Part shown: positions 53,883-64,000 of the stretch, piece by piece | Layout: the number at the start of each line of letters is the position of its first letter | Numbering within the stretch: the first letter of the stretch is position 1 | Origin: Xenopus tropicalis | Lineage: Eukaryota > Chordata > Amphibia > Anura > Pipidae | DNA: 64,000 nucleotides | NCBI RefSeq assembly: GCF_000004195.4 | Contig: NC_030683.2 | Location: forward strand, 69,721,764 to 69,785,763 | Direction: 5' to 3' | Position numbers and translations under genes: made by a program | The notes under the pieces: generated by a model | What the model was told of the DNA's origin: nothing | Seen by the model: only the letters and a program-made list of their open reading frames with translations | Databases searched by the model: none

Positions 53883-53883
53883 T

Positions 53884-55097
53884 TTACTGTATAATGTAAC
53901 TGCTGGTGCAGTGACTAAGGGGATTTATATGTTTATATCTGTGACAATTGTTGGTGGACCATTAATAATATAAGAACTCCTCAGTAGCAATTAATATTCT
54001 CTATTTCCTAGAGTATATACTTACTGCATGTCCATGGACACACAAAACAATCCTAACAGTTCCATCCTTTGCACCTCACTGATAATAAATTTCAGTAATG
54101 GTGGGGTTTTGTTTATGTTGTTTAAGTATGTTTAATTATCCAGATTATTTTGAGCAGCTATAATGGCTATTAAATGGAATCCAAAACCACTCACTTCATA
54201 TGACTTCTGTTCCTTCCAAAACTTAAATCCTAAACACTCAGCGATTAACTCATTCACCTAAAATGCCTTTGGTATATATTCTGTTTTACCTTAATTTATG
54301 ATCTGTAATCGCTTTTTGATATGATTAAGTGCTGACCTAAACTGCATAAAGAATTAAAAGTGCACTAAGTGGAAACATATTTTGAATTTGGCTTCTAAAG
54401 CAATATTAGTAAATCCAGAGCTGAAAATGTGCCATACTTTACAGTAGAGAAAATCCACTGGTCAAAATGTACCTAGGCTCAGGCATACAATTTAATCCAA
54501 AGTATGATGCGTCATATTGGCCATAATTTCTTTAGACTAAAAGAAGGTGATGACATGAACAGTGTGTATTGCCCCTATCTGTGCTGGATAAATCTTCTCT
54601 ATGACATTAGACTGGCTTTGAAAGGTCAGAATTTAAAATGATTAAAATTATATATGCATCAAGGAATGATGTTACAAGGAAGAAAAAAATTGTTGAGGGA
54701 GGTGCTAAAAGTGATTCTGACAGAATATTACACATGATTTAAAAGCACCTTCCTTTTAGAAGTAAGTATAAAGGTCTGTAATTTGCATCACTGCAACAGG
54801 AACAGACTGCAATAAAACGTGACCCATTTGTACTTGTCTATATGATTGGAAAATACTTTTTCAGGGTATCTAGCTTTCCAAGCTAAACATTGTAGCAATA
54901 TTTTATACTACTTCCAAAGGCTTAGAACCAGGCAGCCAAAGTAGCTGGAATAAAGCTGCTGCCGTCAAATTTGACTTGGGACAGAAAAGTAGTTCAAAAT
55001 CCAGCTACTATAAACCACTTTTTTCAGTTTATCCACATGAACTTCTATGGTATGCATTCACTGCCATTTAAAAAAATCATTCATTTTATTAATTATA
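53884..55097. other. Unique-looking DNA, nothing recognised
   Basis: No supported feature. 54450-54700 has no simple repeats and could be host non-coding sequence. Confidence 0.4.
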
Positions 55098-55102
55098 TAC
55101 AG

Positions 55103-55150
<48 letters not shown>
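55098..55150. repeat. (TA)n(TG)n microsatellite
   Basis: GTATATATATATATG followed by about 17 TG repeats. Confidence 0.95.
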
Positions 55151-55152
<2 letters not shown>

Positions 55153-56451
55153 TACACATCCATGAAACACACTTATTACTGCCCTTTACACATTTAACTT
55201 TCCAAAATTGTAGCTCTAGGCATTGTTTATATAATTATGTTGTGTTTAGTCTTTTTTGTATGTATGTTGTAATTTATTGGAAGTCATTTTTGAGACTTTT
55301 TAGTTAATTTGTTCGCCTTTTTTGTACCTTGTGACAGTTTGTGCTTCTACCCAACTTGCATCTCTGAATGATACAGAAGTTAGGGGCTAGGTGGCCGACG
55401 GGAAGCCTTTGTTTATTCCCTGTCCTCTTGAATGTTTACTGAACACAGGCAGTACAGGTATTCATGGCTGTGCGTCTCTGAAGTTCGTTTTGGAGCAAAG
55501 AGACCTGCGGCAAATTATTAAGCAGGGAGTGGAGTGCAAAAACTGGCAGACTGTGTCTTCCCAGTTGTAGATGATCCCTTATACAGTAGATGCAAACAAC
55601 ATATGTAAATTCATTTCTAATGGCTAGGTTTGGTGCATTATTCTTGAGTTCAGTTCAAATTTAGCTAGCAGTTTATTTTTTGCAGTGGATCAATAAGTTC
55701 ATCTGCTCTTAAATTCAAACCAGTTAGTAAGCAGGGTGCATGCAGGATGTATATGAAACATCAAACAATAGACTCACTGAAAAATAAACCATGCTATGAA
55801 AATCCACAAATGTTCAAATCAAAAGTATAGTCAAGAAATAAGCACAATATGTACAAATATATACATAACCTTTAGGAGTCTGAAACATATTGCGTTTTGT
55901 TTGCTCTCTGATAAGAGATCAAGCAAGCAATAGTAGAAAAAAAGTGAAAAACAATGATTGTTATTTCTGAAAACAAACAGAGAAATAATTGAAATACTTT
56001 GCAAAATATCACAATGTGCACTTTCCTCCAAATAAAACATGTCATATATAAAATGTGTTCTTTAAGGTTGGGGGTCCTTTTTGTGTTTATATTTCATTTA
56101 TTTTCCCTGTTCAGTACAAAACTTTGTTAAATATAATAAGTATAAGATAATAAGGAAATGATGAATGTCTCATTGTGTCCAGGCATTTGCACAATTGTGG
56201 CCAGATCATTAGCTAACCTACTCCTTATTTTTGTATTTAAATAGTTTTTTCTGTATGATGTTTGGCAAATCTTTCATGTGTCCCCAATTCACCCCCTTGA
56301 TGGTAGGTTTGTCTTTAATAATGTGTGTTGTTCAAGTTACAGTGAATATGTTTGTAAGGCCAATGCACTAGACAGGAGATGCTATTCCATGGAACAAGAC
56401 AGGGAGGTATATAAAAATATTGGAGGGTTAATGATTAGGGCCAACATATAG
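55151..56451. other. No gene recognised
   Basis: Unassigned AT-rich DNA. Confidence 0.4.
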
Positions 56452-56716
56452 GGGCTCAATTATCAACTTCCGAATTTGAATTTTTGCACGAAAACTCATT
56501 TTCAAATTAGGGATTGCAAGAGTCAAATGTTCAATATTTATAATTTGAAGTCAAAGGAGTTTTCAAGTTTTTATTATTACAGTTTTATCCTATCAAATTT
56601 ATTAGATTCTAATTTTTTAATACACAAACATTCAAATTTGTTAAAATTTCAAATTGATTGAAATTTAAAATTAAAACTCTCTAAAATTAATTTTAATTTT
56701 TTAATAAATAAGCCTC
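56452..56716. mobile_element. GGGGCTCAATTATCAA-type MITE
   Basis: AGGGGCTCAATTATCAACTTC at the left and TTTAATAAATAAGCCTCCCC at the right are imperfect inverses. The interior is TTTGAATTTTTGCACG and AATTTGAAGTC. Same broad group as 26052. Confidence 0.6.
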
Positions 56717-57092
56717 CCCAGGTTTATCATGATGTGGGCATGGTGTTTAATCAGTTGTATGATGTTTTTATGATTCCAAAACTCTTCTTTTTATAAATGT
56801 ATACAATAATTGTTGATAAAACAGGTTTAACAATTTTGTTAGAAGTGGACTCTTAATAAGAGCATCTGCTATCCCTCAATTAAGCAGGGGATTCCCACAG
56901 TCACTAGTGTTCACCAAATCTAGTGAAAGGGGCAAGGCTATGATGCTAAAGAAACAGGGTTACGACACACAATAGCTGAAGGAAAGGAAGTTGAGTGATC
57001 GGAAAGGAAAAAAAATATGGATGTTTGGGATTGATTGGAAGGCAGATGAAGGGTGGGCCAAGGGCTTATCTTAAGGGTATTACAAATTTACT
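56717..57092. other. Probably part of the repeat ending at 57190
   Basis: Contains AGGGGATTCCCACAGTCACT and GAAGGGTGGGCCAAGGG. No termini. Confidence 0.3.
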
Positions 57093-57190
57093 GGCAGCTA
57101 CATTGCTGGTAAATTTGTAATACTGGCCCCAGCCTTGGCAGGTGTTTTACTGGCTAGGATGGTAAAATACTGGTCGGGGGGCAACCCTAA
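57093..57190. mobile_element. TACTGGCCCCAGCC-type MITE end, second copy
   Basis: Collinear with 21483-21571; ends GGGGGGCAACCCTA. Confidence 0.7.
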
Positions 57191-57587
57191 ATAAATGCCA
57201 TCACCTCTGGCACTATTATATAAGTAAATGTCCAGGCATCTAGGACTTACTCTTTTACAGATGCCCCTCATCTTTATGGATATAATAAATCATTAATTAC
57301 AGTGTTTAATGTATTTTGTCATGCTATGAAATACAGTGCAGTTTCAGTAAGCACTGTTGTTTTTCTGTTTCACCAGTTTCACACCTTCCCTTTGTTAATA
57401 GAACTGAAGCATACAAATTTGGTCTCAGTGAACTGATGAAGAAAGGAGTTTAGCTGCATGTCAGGCTACACACTTTCTCAGGAGAACACGTAGTAAGGAC
57501 AGATTTGCCTTATATATACAAAGTACAATGAAGATTATAATGGTTCTATTTTACCATGTCCTGTTAGACATTAAGGTGGTTATGTAA

Positions 57588-57740
57588 TAAAAGGCACTAT
57601 GTTTGCCCAGGAGCAGTAACCCATAGCAACCAATAAACTATTTGCTTTTACACGGATGTCCAGTAAATTCTACCTGTTGATTGTTCGCTATGGGTTACTG
57701 TTCCTGGGCAAATTTAGTGCCTTTTATTACATAACCCCTG
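57588..57740. mobile_element. GGTTATGTAATAAAAGG-type palindromic MITE
   Basis: GGTTATGTAATAAAAGGCAC at the left is the exact inverse of GTGCCTTTTATTACATAACC at the right. Inner GTTTGCCCAGGAGCAGTAAC pairs with GTTACTGTTCCTGGGCAAAT. Short centre with no coding. A decayed relative lies at 58990. Confidence 0.88.
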
Positions 57741-58063
57741 TGATTTTATACATTAACAATATAGCAGAGGGCTACTCTTCCTTCTTAAACCAGTGGTGTT
57801 ACTGTCTTTTATGGACTGAGGAATTAACATAGCAAAATGGGAGTTCAATTTCAAATTGATTTCTTACTTTCAGGAACAGTTATCTACAGCACTGTATAGG
57901 TATTAACTAAAAATTGCATGTCAATGTATTATTTAATTCATCTAGAATCACAAAGAATTTGTGTGCTGTTCTAATGGTTCATTTGTAAACAGACATTCAG
58001 TAGATATCTATTGAATAGATATTTCCACAAAGCTAAAGTATTACAGTTCTGTCACCAGCACTG

Positions 58064-58252
58064 TTTAAGGGCTATGGCATACGCGGCGGTGCGATTTCAG
58101 TGAAATCGCGCAAGTTACCTCGCGCAAATTGCCACCCCACCGGCAATTTACATTCTTGCTGGTGGGATGGCATTTCAGGGAGATTAGTCGCCCCAAAACA
58201 CGGGAGATTTGTCGCGGGCGACTTATCTCCCCATGTGCCAGAGCCCTAAAGT
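58064..58252. mobile_element. TTAAGGGCTxTGGCA-type MITE
   Basis: TTTAAGGGCTATGGCATACG against CCCATGTGCCAGAGCCCTAAA inverted. The interior has GGGAGATTAGTCGCCC and GGGAGATTTGTCGCGGGCG. A frequent frog MITE, CpG-rich. Confidence 0.8.
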
Positions 58253-58254
58253 AC

Positions 58255-58581
58255 AGGTATGGGATACGTTATCTGGAAACCCATTATCCAGAAAGCTCCG
58301 AATTACAGAAAGGCCATCTCCCATAAACTCCATTATAAGCAAATCATTCTAATTTTTAAAAATAATTTCCCTTTTCTGTGTAATTATAAAACAAGACCTT
58401 GTACTTGATCCTAACTAATATATAGGTAATCCTTATCGTAGGCAAAACAATCCTATCGGGTTTATTCAATATTTATATGATTTTTAGCAGACTTAAGTTA
58501 TGGAGATCTAAACTTAAACTAAAGATCTCTTATCCGGAAAACTCCAGGTCCCGAGCATTCTGGATAACAGGTCCCATACCT
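58255..58581 (+). mobile_element. CAGGTATGGGA-type MITE, third copy
   Basis: CAGGTATGGGATACGTTATC ... GGTCCCATACCTG with TA either side. The interior is highly similar to 8911-9233 (GAAAGCTCCGAATTAC, GGCAAAACAATCCTATCGGG). It inserted immediately next to the preceding MITE. Confidence 0.9.
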
Positions 58582-58639
58582 GTAGTTCACAATTTATGAG
58601 CTTGTAAAATGCTATAGTTGGTCAAATGTTCCACAACAC

Positions 58640-58962
58640 AAACAAATGATGAGCGAATTTTTTTCTTCAGGCATGGATTCGCTGTGCAATTCTGAATTTA
58701 GCTTTTTCTTGAATTTTTTTGCTAAACTGAGACAAAATTTTGTTGTGACAAAAATTTTCTGAGTGATGAAAAAGTTGCGACTGCATTAAAAAAAATCACA
58801 GTCATGTAATAGAAAGTTGCAGTTGCATCAAAAAGGTCGCGGTTGCATAAAAAAAGTTGTGCACATCAAAAATTGTGCTGTAGCTGCATTTTGCAAATTT
58901 TTCGCCTGTTTCATGAATTTTTGGGCAAAGTGAAATGGGACAGATTTGCTCATCACTAGTCC
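58640..58962. mobile_element. TAGTGATGAGC-type hAT MITE, decayed
   Basis: Left AAATGATGAGCGAATTTTTTTC, right TTTGCTCATCACTAG. Interior tandem GTTGCAGTTGCATCAAAAAG blocks. The flanks do not give a clear 8-bp duplication. Confidence 0.75.
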
Positions 58963-58989
58963 TTTTTGTATTGTGTTCTAGGGTAAACT

Positions 58990-59152
58990 TTTGGGGTTTT
59001 GTAATAAATGGCACAAAATTTGCCCAAAAGCAGTAACCTATTGCAACCAATGAAATGTTTGCTCATTGGTTACTATGGCTTACTGCTTCTATGTGATTTG
59101 TTGCTATGGGTTTCTGCTTCTGGGCAAACTTAGTACCTTTTTATTACCCAAT
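58990..59152. mobile_element. GTAATAAAxGGCAC-type palindromic MITE, decayed
   Basis: TTTTGTAATAAATGGCACAA, GCAAAAGCAGTAACCTATTGC against GCTATGGGTTTCTGCTTCTG, GTACCTTTTTATTACCCAAT. Relative of 57588-57740. Confidence 0.75.
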
Positions 59153-60387
59153 ATATGTTGGATGAGGTCATTATATGGGCTAAATGACAATATAGGTTAT
59201 ATATGATTTTATTAAGCTTTTATTTTCTTTGAAAAGAACAGAACAGATTCTAAAATGTAATTTTTCAAAACTTCTCTCTAAGCATTAAATTTCTCCATAC
59301 AAATATCCACTTTGCTTGTAAACCCTACAAATGTGGCCATGAAATGCTTTGTAATCTTATCATGTATGCATACATTTTTATTACAGAGTGTTTGTAATGG
59401 ACAGTGTGAAGGGAACTTTGCTTATGAAAAGCCAAATAATACGTAAATGACAGCTGGAGAGCTTACAGGTCAATAGAATAAGTGTGTGGTAGGCAGACTG
59501 GGAAAATAAACCACAGAACAAGTAAAACAAAAGTTGCTCATTCTAGAGCCAGGAAATAATCTCTTAGTTGTCTCATTAAACATTTTCTGTGTCCAATAAA
59601 ACAACTCTAAAGCATATTAGTTGCCCTACCTCTGGTGCTGCTGGTCCTATTCTTCATTTACTGCTTATTATATAATTGGACTCATGGCACTGATTAACAC
59701 ATAGCATCAACTAGGCATGGGATAAAGACTCCTTTCTAGTGTGAAAGAAAACGTTTATTGGGTCTTGGCCACAGCCCAAAATCCAATTAGCAGAGCATAT
59801 AAAGTAGCATGATGTGTGATGAGGTATTGCAGTTGAAGCAGTTGCTGTTTGGGTACAACACAGATTTATTAGTGGTTAGAAGAATCATGTTGTAAGGAAA
59901 TTCTAAGTATTGCTTAAGCCATAAATGGGCAAGTAATGTTTTAATATGTAAATGCTGAATGTGGACACTTCTGCTTACTTAAATTAATATCTTGACAATT
60001 AAATGACTGCATTCAAAAAATACTAACTTTTCCACATGTACATCTGCCACATCAAAAATGTCACTGGCTGTTGAAAGGATGGGATATATTTATTATGTTG
60101 CCTTTTTTACAATTTTGACAAATGCAAAAGAAAGCTACTATATTACATGCATCTACAGCACTACCATCATAAAATTTTTGCAGAACTGATTCTTCCCAAA
60201 GTGTTGTTACCGCAAAGGATGAAGCACCACTGGAGACCTGGGATGACTTTATTGGCCTCAGTATCATGGGGAAGCTTGTTTATCAAAACAAAAAAAATGA
60301 TTTACTTCATGTCTTTCTATAGCATCTCCCCCAACTCTGCTTCCCTGATAGGACAGCCATGACAAGTCTCTTTCTTTGGCTTTTATT
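59153..60387. other. No gene recognised
   Basis: Unassigned. The short frame at 60060-60267 has no recognisable motif. Confidence 0.4.
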
Positions 60388-60502
60388 AGGGTAAAGATAC
60401 ACGGAGCTACTAGTAGCAGCAACTTGACATGGCTACTAAAATAGACAATGGCGTGACAAGCAGCTTCTACTAAGTAGCTCTGTGTGTCTTTGTCCTTATA
60501 AA
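60388..60502. mobile_element. Short palindromic MITE (115 bp)
   Basis: AGGGTAAAGATACACGGAGCTACTAGTAGC against GCTTCTACTAAGTAGCTCTGTGTGTCTTTGTCCTT. Internal GACATGGCTACTAAAATAGAC. A familiar frog hairpin element. Confidence 0.78.
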
Positions 60503-62599
60503 TGTTGTTTATTTTGTAAGCTACAAGGAGATACTGAATGGTAATAAGATCAATCAGTAGCTAAGGACCCAAGAGTCTACTGCTGCTTTGTTGTCTCACC
60601 TAGAACCAGTTGAGATGCAGCCAGTGCATCTCAGTGCATCATGCCTGACTCAGAAGAAGCCATCATTACACAATAGAACTGCTTTCAGATAAGTTATTGT
60701 TTCACCTACTCAATGTATTGTCAGTAGGACTCAAGTCACATAACAGCAACACAGGCTTTCCCTTGCTTAGGTACTATTCACAAGTCTACCACTAGGTGGG
60801 GGGCATGGGAGCACATTTAGCAATGTAAGCAATTTCTGAACTTATTTTGATCTCTGCAGTGTGGAAATCTTTTCCAGCCTTCAGGAAACCTGCTTTGTGG
60901 AAGATTAAGGGGGGTTTGGGGTGTCAGAAATCTTTGCCTCACATGGTATTTAATTTCTTTAGGGCTAAAGTCCACACTGCTTCTTGCTGTATTTAATGTT
61001 TTGTGGTGCCACTACCCTCTGCCCCTCATGCATTTTAATGTATTTGATGTATAAAATGTATCTCCATTAATGTGCAAGTGAATTGATTAGTAAAAGTTAT
61101 TTCAAAGGCAAACTTCCCCTTTAACCCATAAACGTTTAGTTACTTTATAGTATAAGAAACTCATACTATATGCTCTATTTGTACAGTATCCGATTATGTT
61201 AGTGGCACAATATAAAACATTTAAATGAATAGAATATTTATTTTAGGTCATGTTCTTGAGTCAAAACAATGACCACGTTTTAGAATTAATTTGCAACAGA
61301 AATCATTTGAATGTAATTTAAATCAAGATATGCTGCAAGTCATATGCTGCAAAGTTATTATCATGCATTTTTAATGCCACAGAAAATATTGGTCAGTCTT
61401 CCAAACCAGCAACATGTTCCAATAAGTGATCAGAACATTGAAAAAAACCCTGCATATAAATACACATGCTCATTTACCTTGTGTTCTGTAATTTATTGAA
61501 GATGTATTTAGTAGAGTTTAAGTACTCATATGGTCTAACTAAAAGTCACATTTTTTTAATGTTAAACCAAATCTAACAGACTTTATTAAACACAGCTACA
61601 GCCTTTTAAGGTTATAATAACTGCTGAACGTTTGAAATTACTATTGCCATTGTTGATTAATAAAAGTCTAACACTGGGAAACGTTAATCCCAATAAATGA
61701 AATCCATTCTATTCTTCCAAAATACCAGGGTGTCACATTTCAGTGTGTCTGCAAAAAAACTGTGAAAGGTGCTTTAACAGTTTTAATTAAGCAAAGAATA
61801 TCTGCAGGCGTCACCTGCAGGAATTTGATGTTTCTTTTTGTACTTTAAATAGTGCCAAAACCACATTAGATTGTTTGGAGTTTGACATTTGGGTTGATAA
61901 TTGTGCCAGCTGGAAGAATTTCTCTATCACCTGCCAGACATATAATATTTGTTCTCACAATATCATACTTGTTCTTCTATATAACCTAGCAAACTCATAG
62001 CATGAAATATCTGAAAATAAAGGTTCACACTCTCACCTATACGAATGCTATTACTATAGGTGTCGCTGAAATAAAATGCACAAATCCAAACACTGGATCT
62101 TCAAAATGGATCTTCAAAATGTTTTTGTACCCACAGAAATTATAACAGTTGAAATTGGCATTATGTTTTTCCTATAGACTTACATAATTTTCCCTACAGA
62201 CAATATGCAATTGCAGGAGATGATGCTGGCCAAGAACTTATGAATTTTGGAGGTAGAAAGATAGAAATAGAGTGTCTGACACAAATAGGTATCTTTAGGC
62301 AAAGTCATATCCTATGCCAAAAAAAGTGCAATACAGTGTTAGTCACCCAGCAATAGATTTTATTATAATGCAAAATGTGGCTTTCCTCATAGGCTACTGA
62401 ACATATATATCTCAATGTGCTCAACGCACATTGTTGAGCCAGTGTTGGAGATCAAGGAAAGCCAGCTTGCTCCCATGTATTAATGGGGCTGTTTACCTTC
62501 AATGTCCAAATCATTTTAAAACACCAACAATGATCTCAGTGTGTTAGAAAAAAGCAGGGCAGGCTGAGTGAATAGATGACAAAGTAGTTGCCCACCACC
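60503..62599. other. Unique-looking DNA, possible conserved non-coding block
   Basis: No gene or repeat recognised. 61640-62010 is complex sequence without simple repeats; see findings. Confidence 0.4.
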
Positions 62600-63148
62600 C
62601 AGAAGTAGTTTTGAATTAACATGTCCAGCTGGTCAAGACCACAGCCGCAGCTCTGGCAAGGCACAGGCTCCTCAGTTGCCGGTTTATTCGATGCTACGGT
62701 AGGGCAAACTTAAGGGGATGGTTGATGCTTTCAGAAGGTAGCAGCCACTTTACCAACTTAGCAATCAGCAGGAGCTCTTGGGCACACATCCGCGTCCGCT
62801 CAGTGTATGGCACAAGATGGGCGCCGTGACGCCAGCTCCAGCCAACGCCCGGTGAAGTCTCGTAAACAGGCGTGACTTCACACAGGATTTGCAGAAAAAA
62901 GCGCCAAAATGTTGCTACTTTGAGTGACAGTAGCGCTAGCCTATGGGAGTGACAAGAGGAACCTTCAAGCCTGAACCCACAGCCAATTACAGGATCGAAT
63001 TTACAATCAGGGACTGCAGGTGCCTTTTTTCTATTGAGTCTGGAAGCCTGTCAGTAAAATTTAAAGAGATACACACGCAGCTCAGCGCCCTCAAGGTAAT
63101 GGCCCCGGTTCTTTGTAAAATGGTTTGAGCCCCACGTTAGGCGCCAAA
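62600..63148 (-). mobile_element. Retroelement leader/internal region
   Basis: Directly inside the LTR at 63149 the minus strand reads TTTGGCGCCTAACGTGGGGC, a primer-binding site close to that complementary to lysine tRNA. It continues as GC-rich leader to at least about 62880. No gag or pol frame was identified, so the internal part is short, deleted or strongly decayed. The left limit is uncertain. Confidence 0.55.
63128..63148 (-). promoter_or_regulatory. Primer-binding site, lysine-tRNA type
   Basis: TGGCGCCTAACGTGGGGC differs at one base from the known tRNA-Lys1,2 primer-binding sequence (TGGCGCCCAACGTGGGGC). It lies two bases from the LTR end ...TTACA. Confidence 0.7.
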
Positions 63149-63927
63149 TGTAATGATTGTTTGGCTATATTTAGACAAAACCCAGGCTAGTGTTGGGATT
63201 AGAGCATGGGCTACATGCGACTCGCTTAGATAGGATGGACCTTTGCTAGGTGGAAGAGACCATGTGGAGCAAGGGTGTAGTGTAACTAAAACTCACTGTA
63301 GCTGTGTGTAGTGCAGATTAGCAAAGATGGATGCCAGAAGGTTCTTGTAATTGAACTATAGTACAGTTTATTGTCAGAGACAAATGATGATGCAGGGTTA
63401 TACTATACTATAGATATACTATAGTATAGATATAGATGTTAAATGATAGTACACTTTGAGGACAAACAAGGGAGGATGCACACTGGTTTACCCCACCTCT
63501 TTGGGAGTCTGGGCAGGGTAAATGCACCTGGTCAGCTTAGTACCCCTTTGAAAAAGTCTGAATAGATACCTCAGTCCTCAGGTTGATAACCCCTAGCAGA
63601 AGAGTCCTCTGGGTGACTAGGGATCAGGGTTTGTTCTGGCCTGTCTCCTATGTCTATTCCGTGGCCCTACACTGAGGCAACATTGCTGGATGGAAGGGTC
63701 CCAGGCTCAGTGGACCTTCACCTGAGATACAGAGGCAGACAAAGAGGATGTCACACCTTCTTGCCAGACACTATATGAGAATGCAAGTGGTGGGGACAAC
63801 CATATAAACCAATACGGTGTAAATTATAGTGTAAACTAGGTACATGGGACTTTGCCCAGTAACAGTAAAATGAGAAAGAAGTAGGGAATTAAAGCCATAG
63901 GGGAGCTTAACCCTATGGGTCCCTACA
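63149..63927 (-). mobile_element. LTR (779 bp) of the TGTAGGGACCC family
   Basis: On the minus strand it starts TGTAGGGACCCATAGGGTTA at 63927 and ends ATCATTACA at 63149. GACAATAAACTG (polyadenylation signal) near 63375, then AGAACCTTCTGGCATCC and CTACACACAGC, parallels the solo LTR at 28420-29317. The gross match is clear although many positions differ. This is the 5' LTR of an element running toward lower coordinates. Confidence 0.85.
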
Positions 63928-64000
63928 CATACTTAATAATAATAATAGTTATTTAGTGATTTTCAGTTCTGCATCATTGTTATTTGAGCCAGTAAAATTG

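Noticed and set aside
55047..55307. Frame encoding IYIYVCVCVCVCVCV
   Set aside because: It is the (TA)n(TG)n microsatellite.
57425..57470. CTGATGA followed by GAAA, a possible hammerhead
   Set aside because: There is no complementary stem between CTGATGA and GAAA, so it is a chance word.

Overview
This 64 kb window is vertebrate, very probably Xenopus (most likely X. tropicalis), non-coding DNA packed with transposable elements. The basis is the element mix: a CR1-clade LINE with a TGTAACTA-type 3' tail, a Penelope-like element with a GIY-YIG domain, L2 and Rex1-like LINE pieces, a Tc1 transposase, several hAT elements with 8-bp target duplications, palindromic GGGGC...GCCCC MITEs flanked by TAA, and the CAGGTATGGGA...CCTATACCTG repeat that is extremely common in frog genomes. 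Base composition is AT-rich, apart from CG-containing MITEs. I found no host protein-coding exon, tRNA, rRNA or CRISPR array. The only long intact reading frames belong to mobile elements.

Layout. 1-560: GC-rich minisatellite and a small hairpin element. 2.2-6.3 kb: a nested composite in which one minus-strand CR1 copy survives as three pieces, interrupted by a Penelope-like element (2361-3782) and by an LTR plus broken PNMA/Ty3-type gag (3938-6094). 7.5-11.1 kb: CR1 3'-UTR relics invaded by MITEs. 12.5-13.9 kb: a hAT transposon with a perfect 8-bp duplication. 16.4-20.7 kb: MITEs, CR1 relics and a repeat carrying a degenerate hammerhead-like core. 23.5-25.7 kb: a MIR-like tRNA SINE, a hAT MITE and a 395-bp near-perfect palindrome. 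28.4-29.3 kb: a solo LTR. 32.2-33.2 kb: an L2 LINE lodged in a MITE. 35.6-39.5 kb: a Tc1/mariner relic, a Rex1-like RT fragment and a nearly complete Tc1 transposase lacking 8 residues of its catalytic core. 44.6-47.45 kb: a 5'-truncated CR1 with an unbroken EN-RT frame, the best-preserved gene here. 49.5-53.7 kb: nested MITEs, an inverted repeat with two hammerhead-like cores, and a hAT element carrying a 40-bp satellite. 56-60.5 kb: several MITEs. 62.6-63.9 kb: LTR, lysine-tRNA-like primer-binding site and leader of a minus-strand retroelement.

No genes work together as a host pathway. The functional story is mobilisation: autonomous elements (CR1, Tc1, Penelope, LTR) and the non-autonomous repeats they or their relatives move. 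The most interesting thread is the recurrence of degenerate hammerhead-ribozyme-like cores in one Penelope element and two other repeat families. All calls were made by eye; family names are given only where motifs support them.
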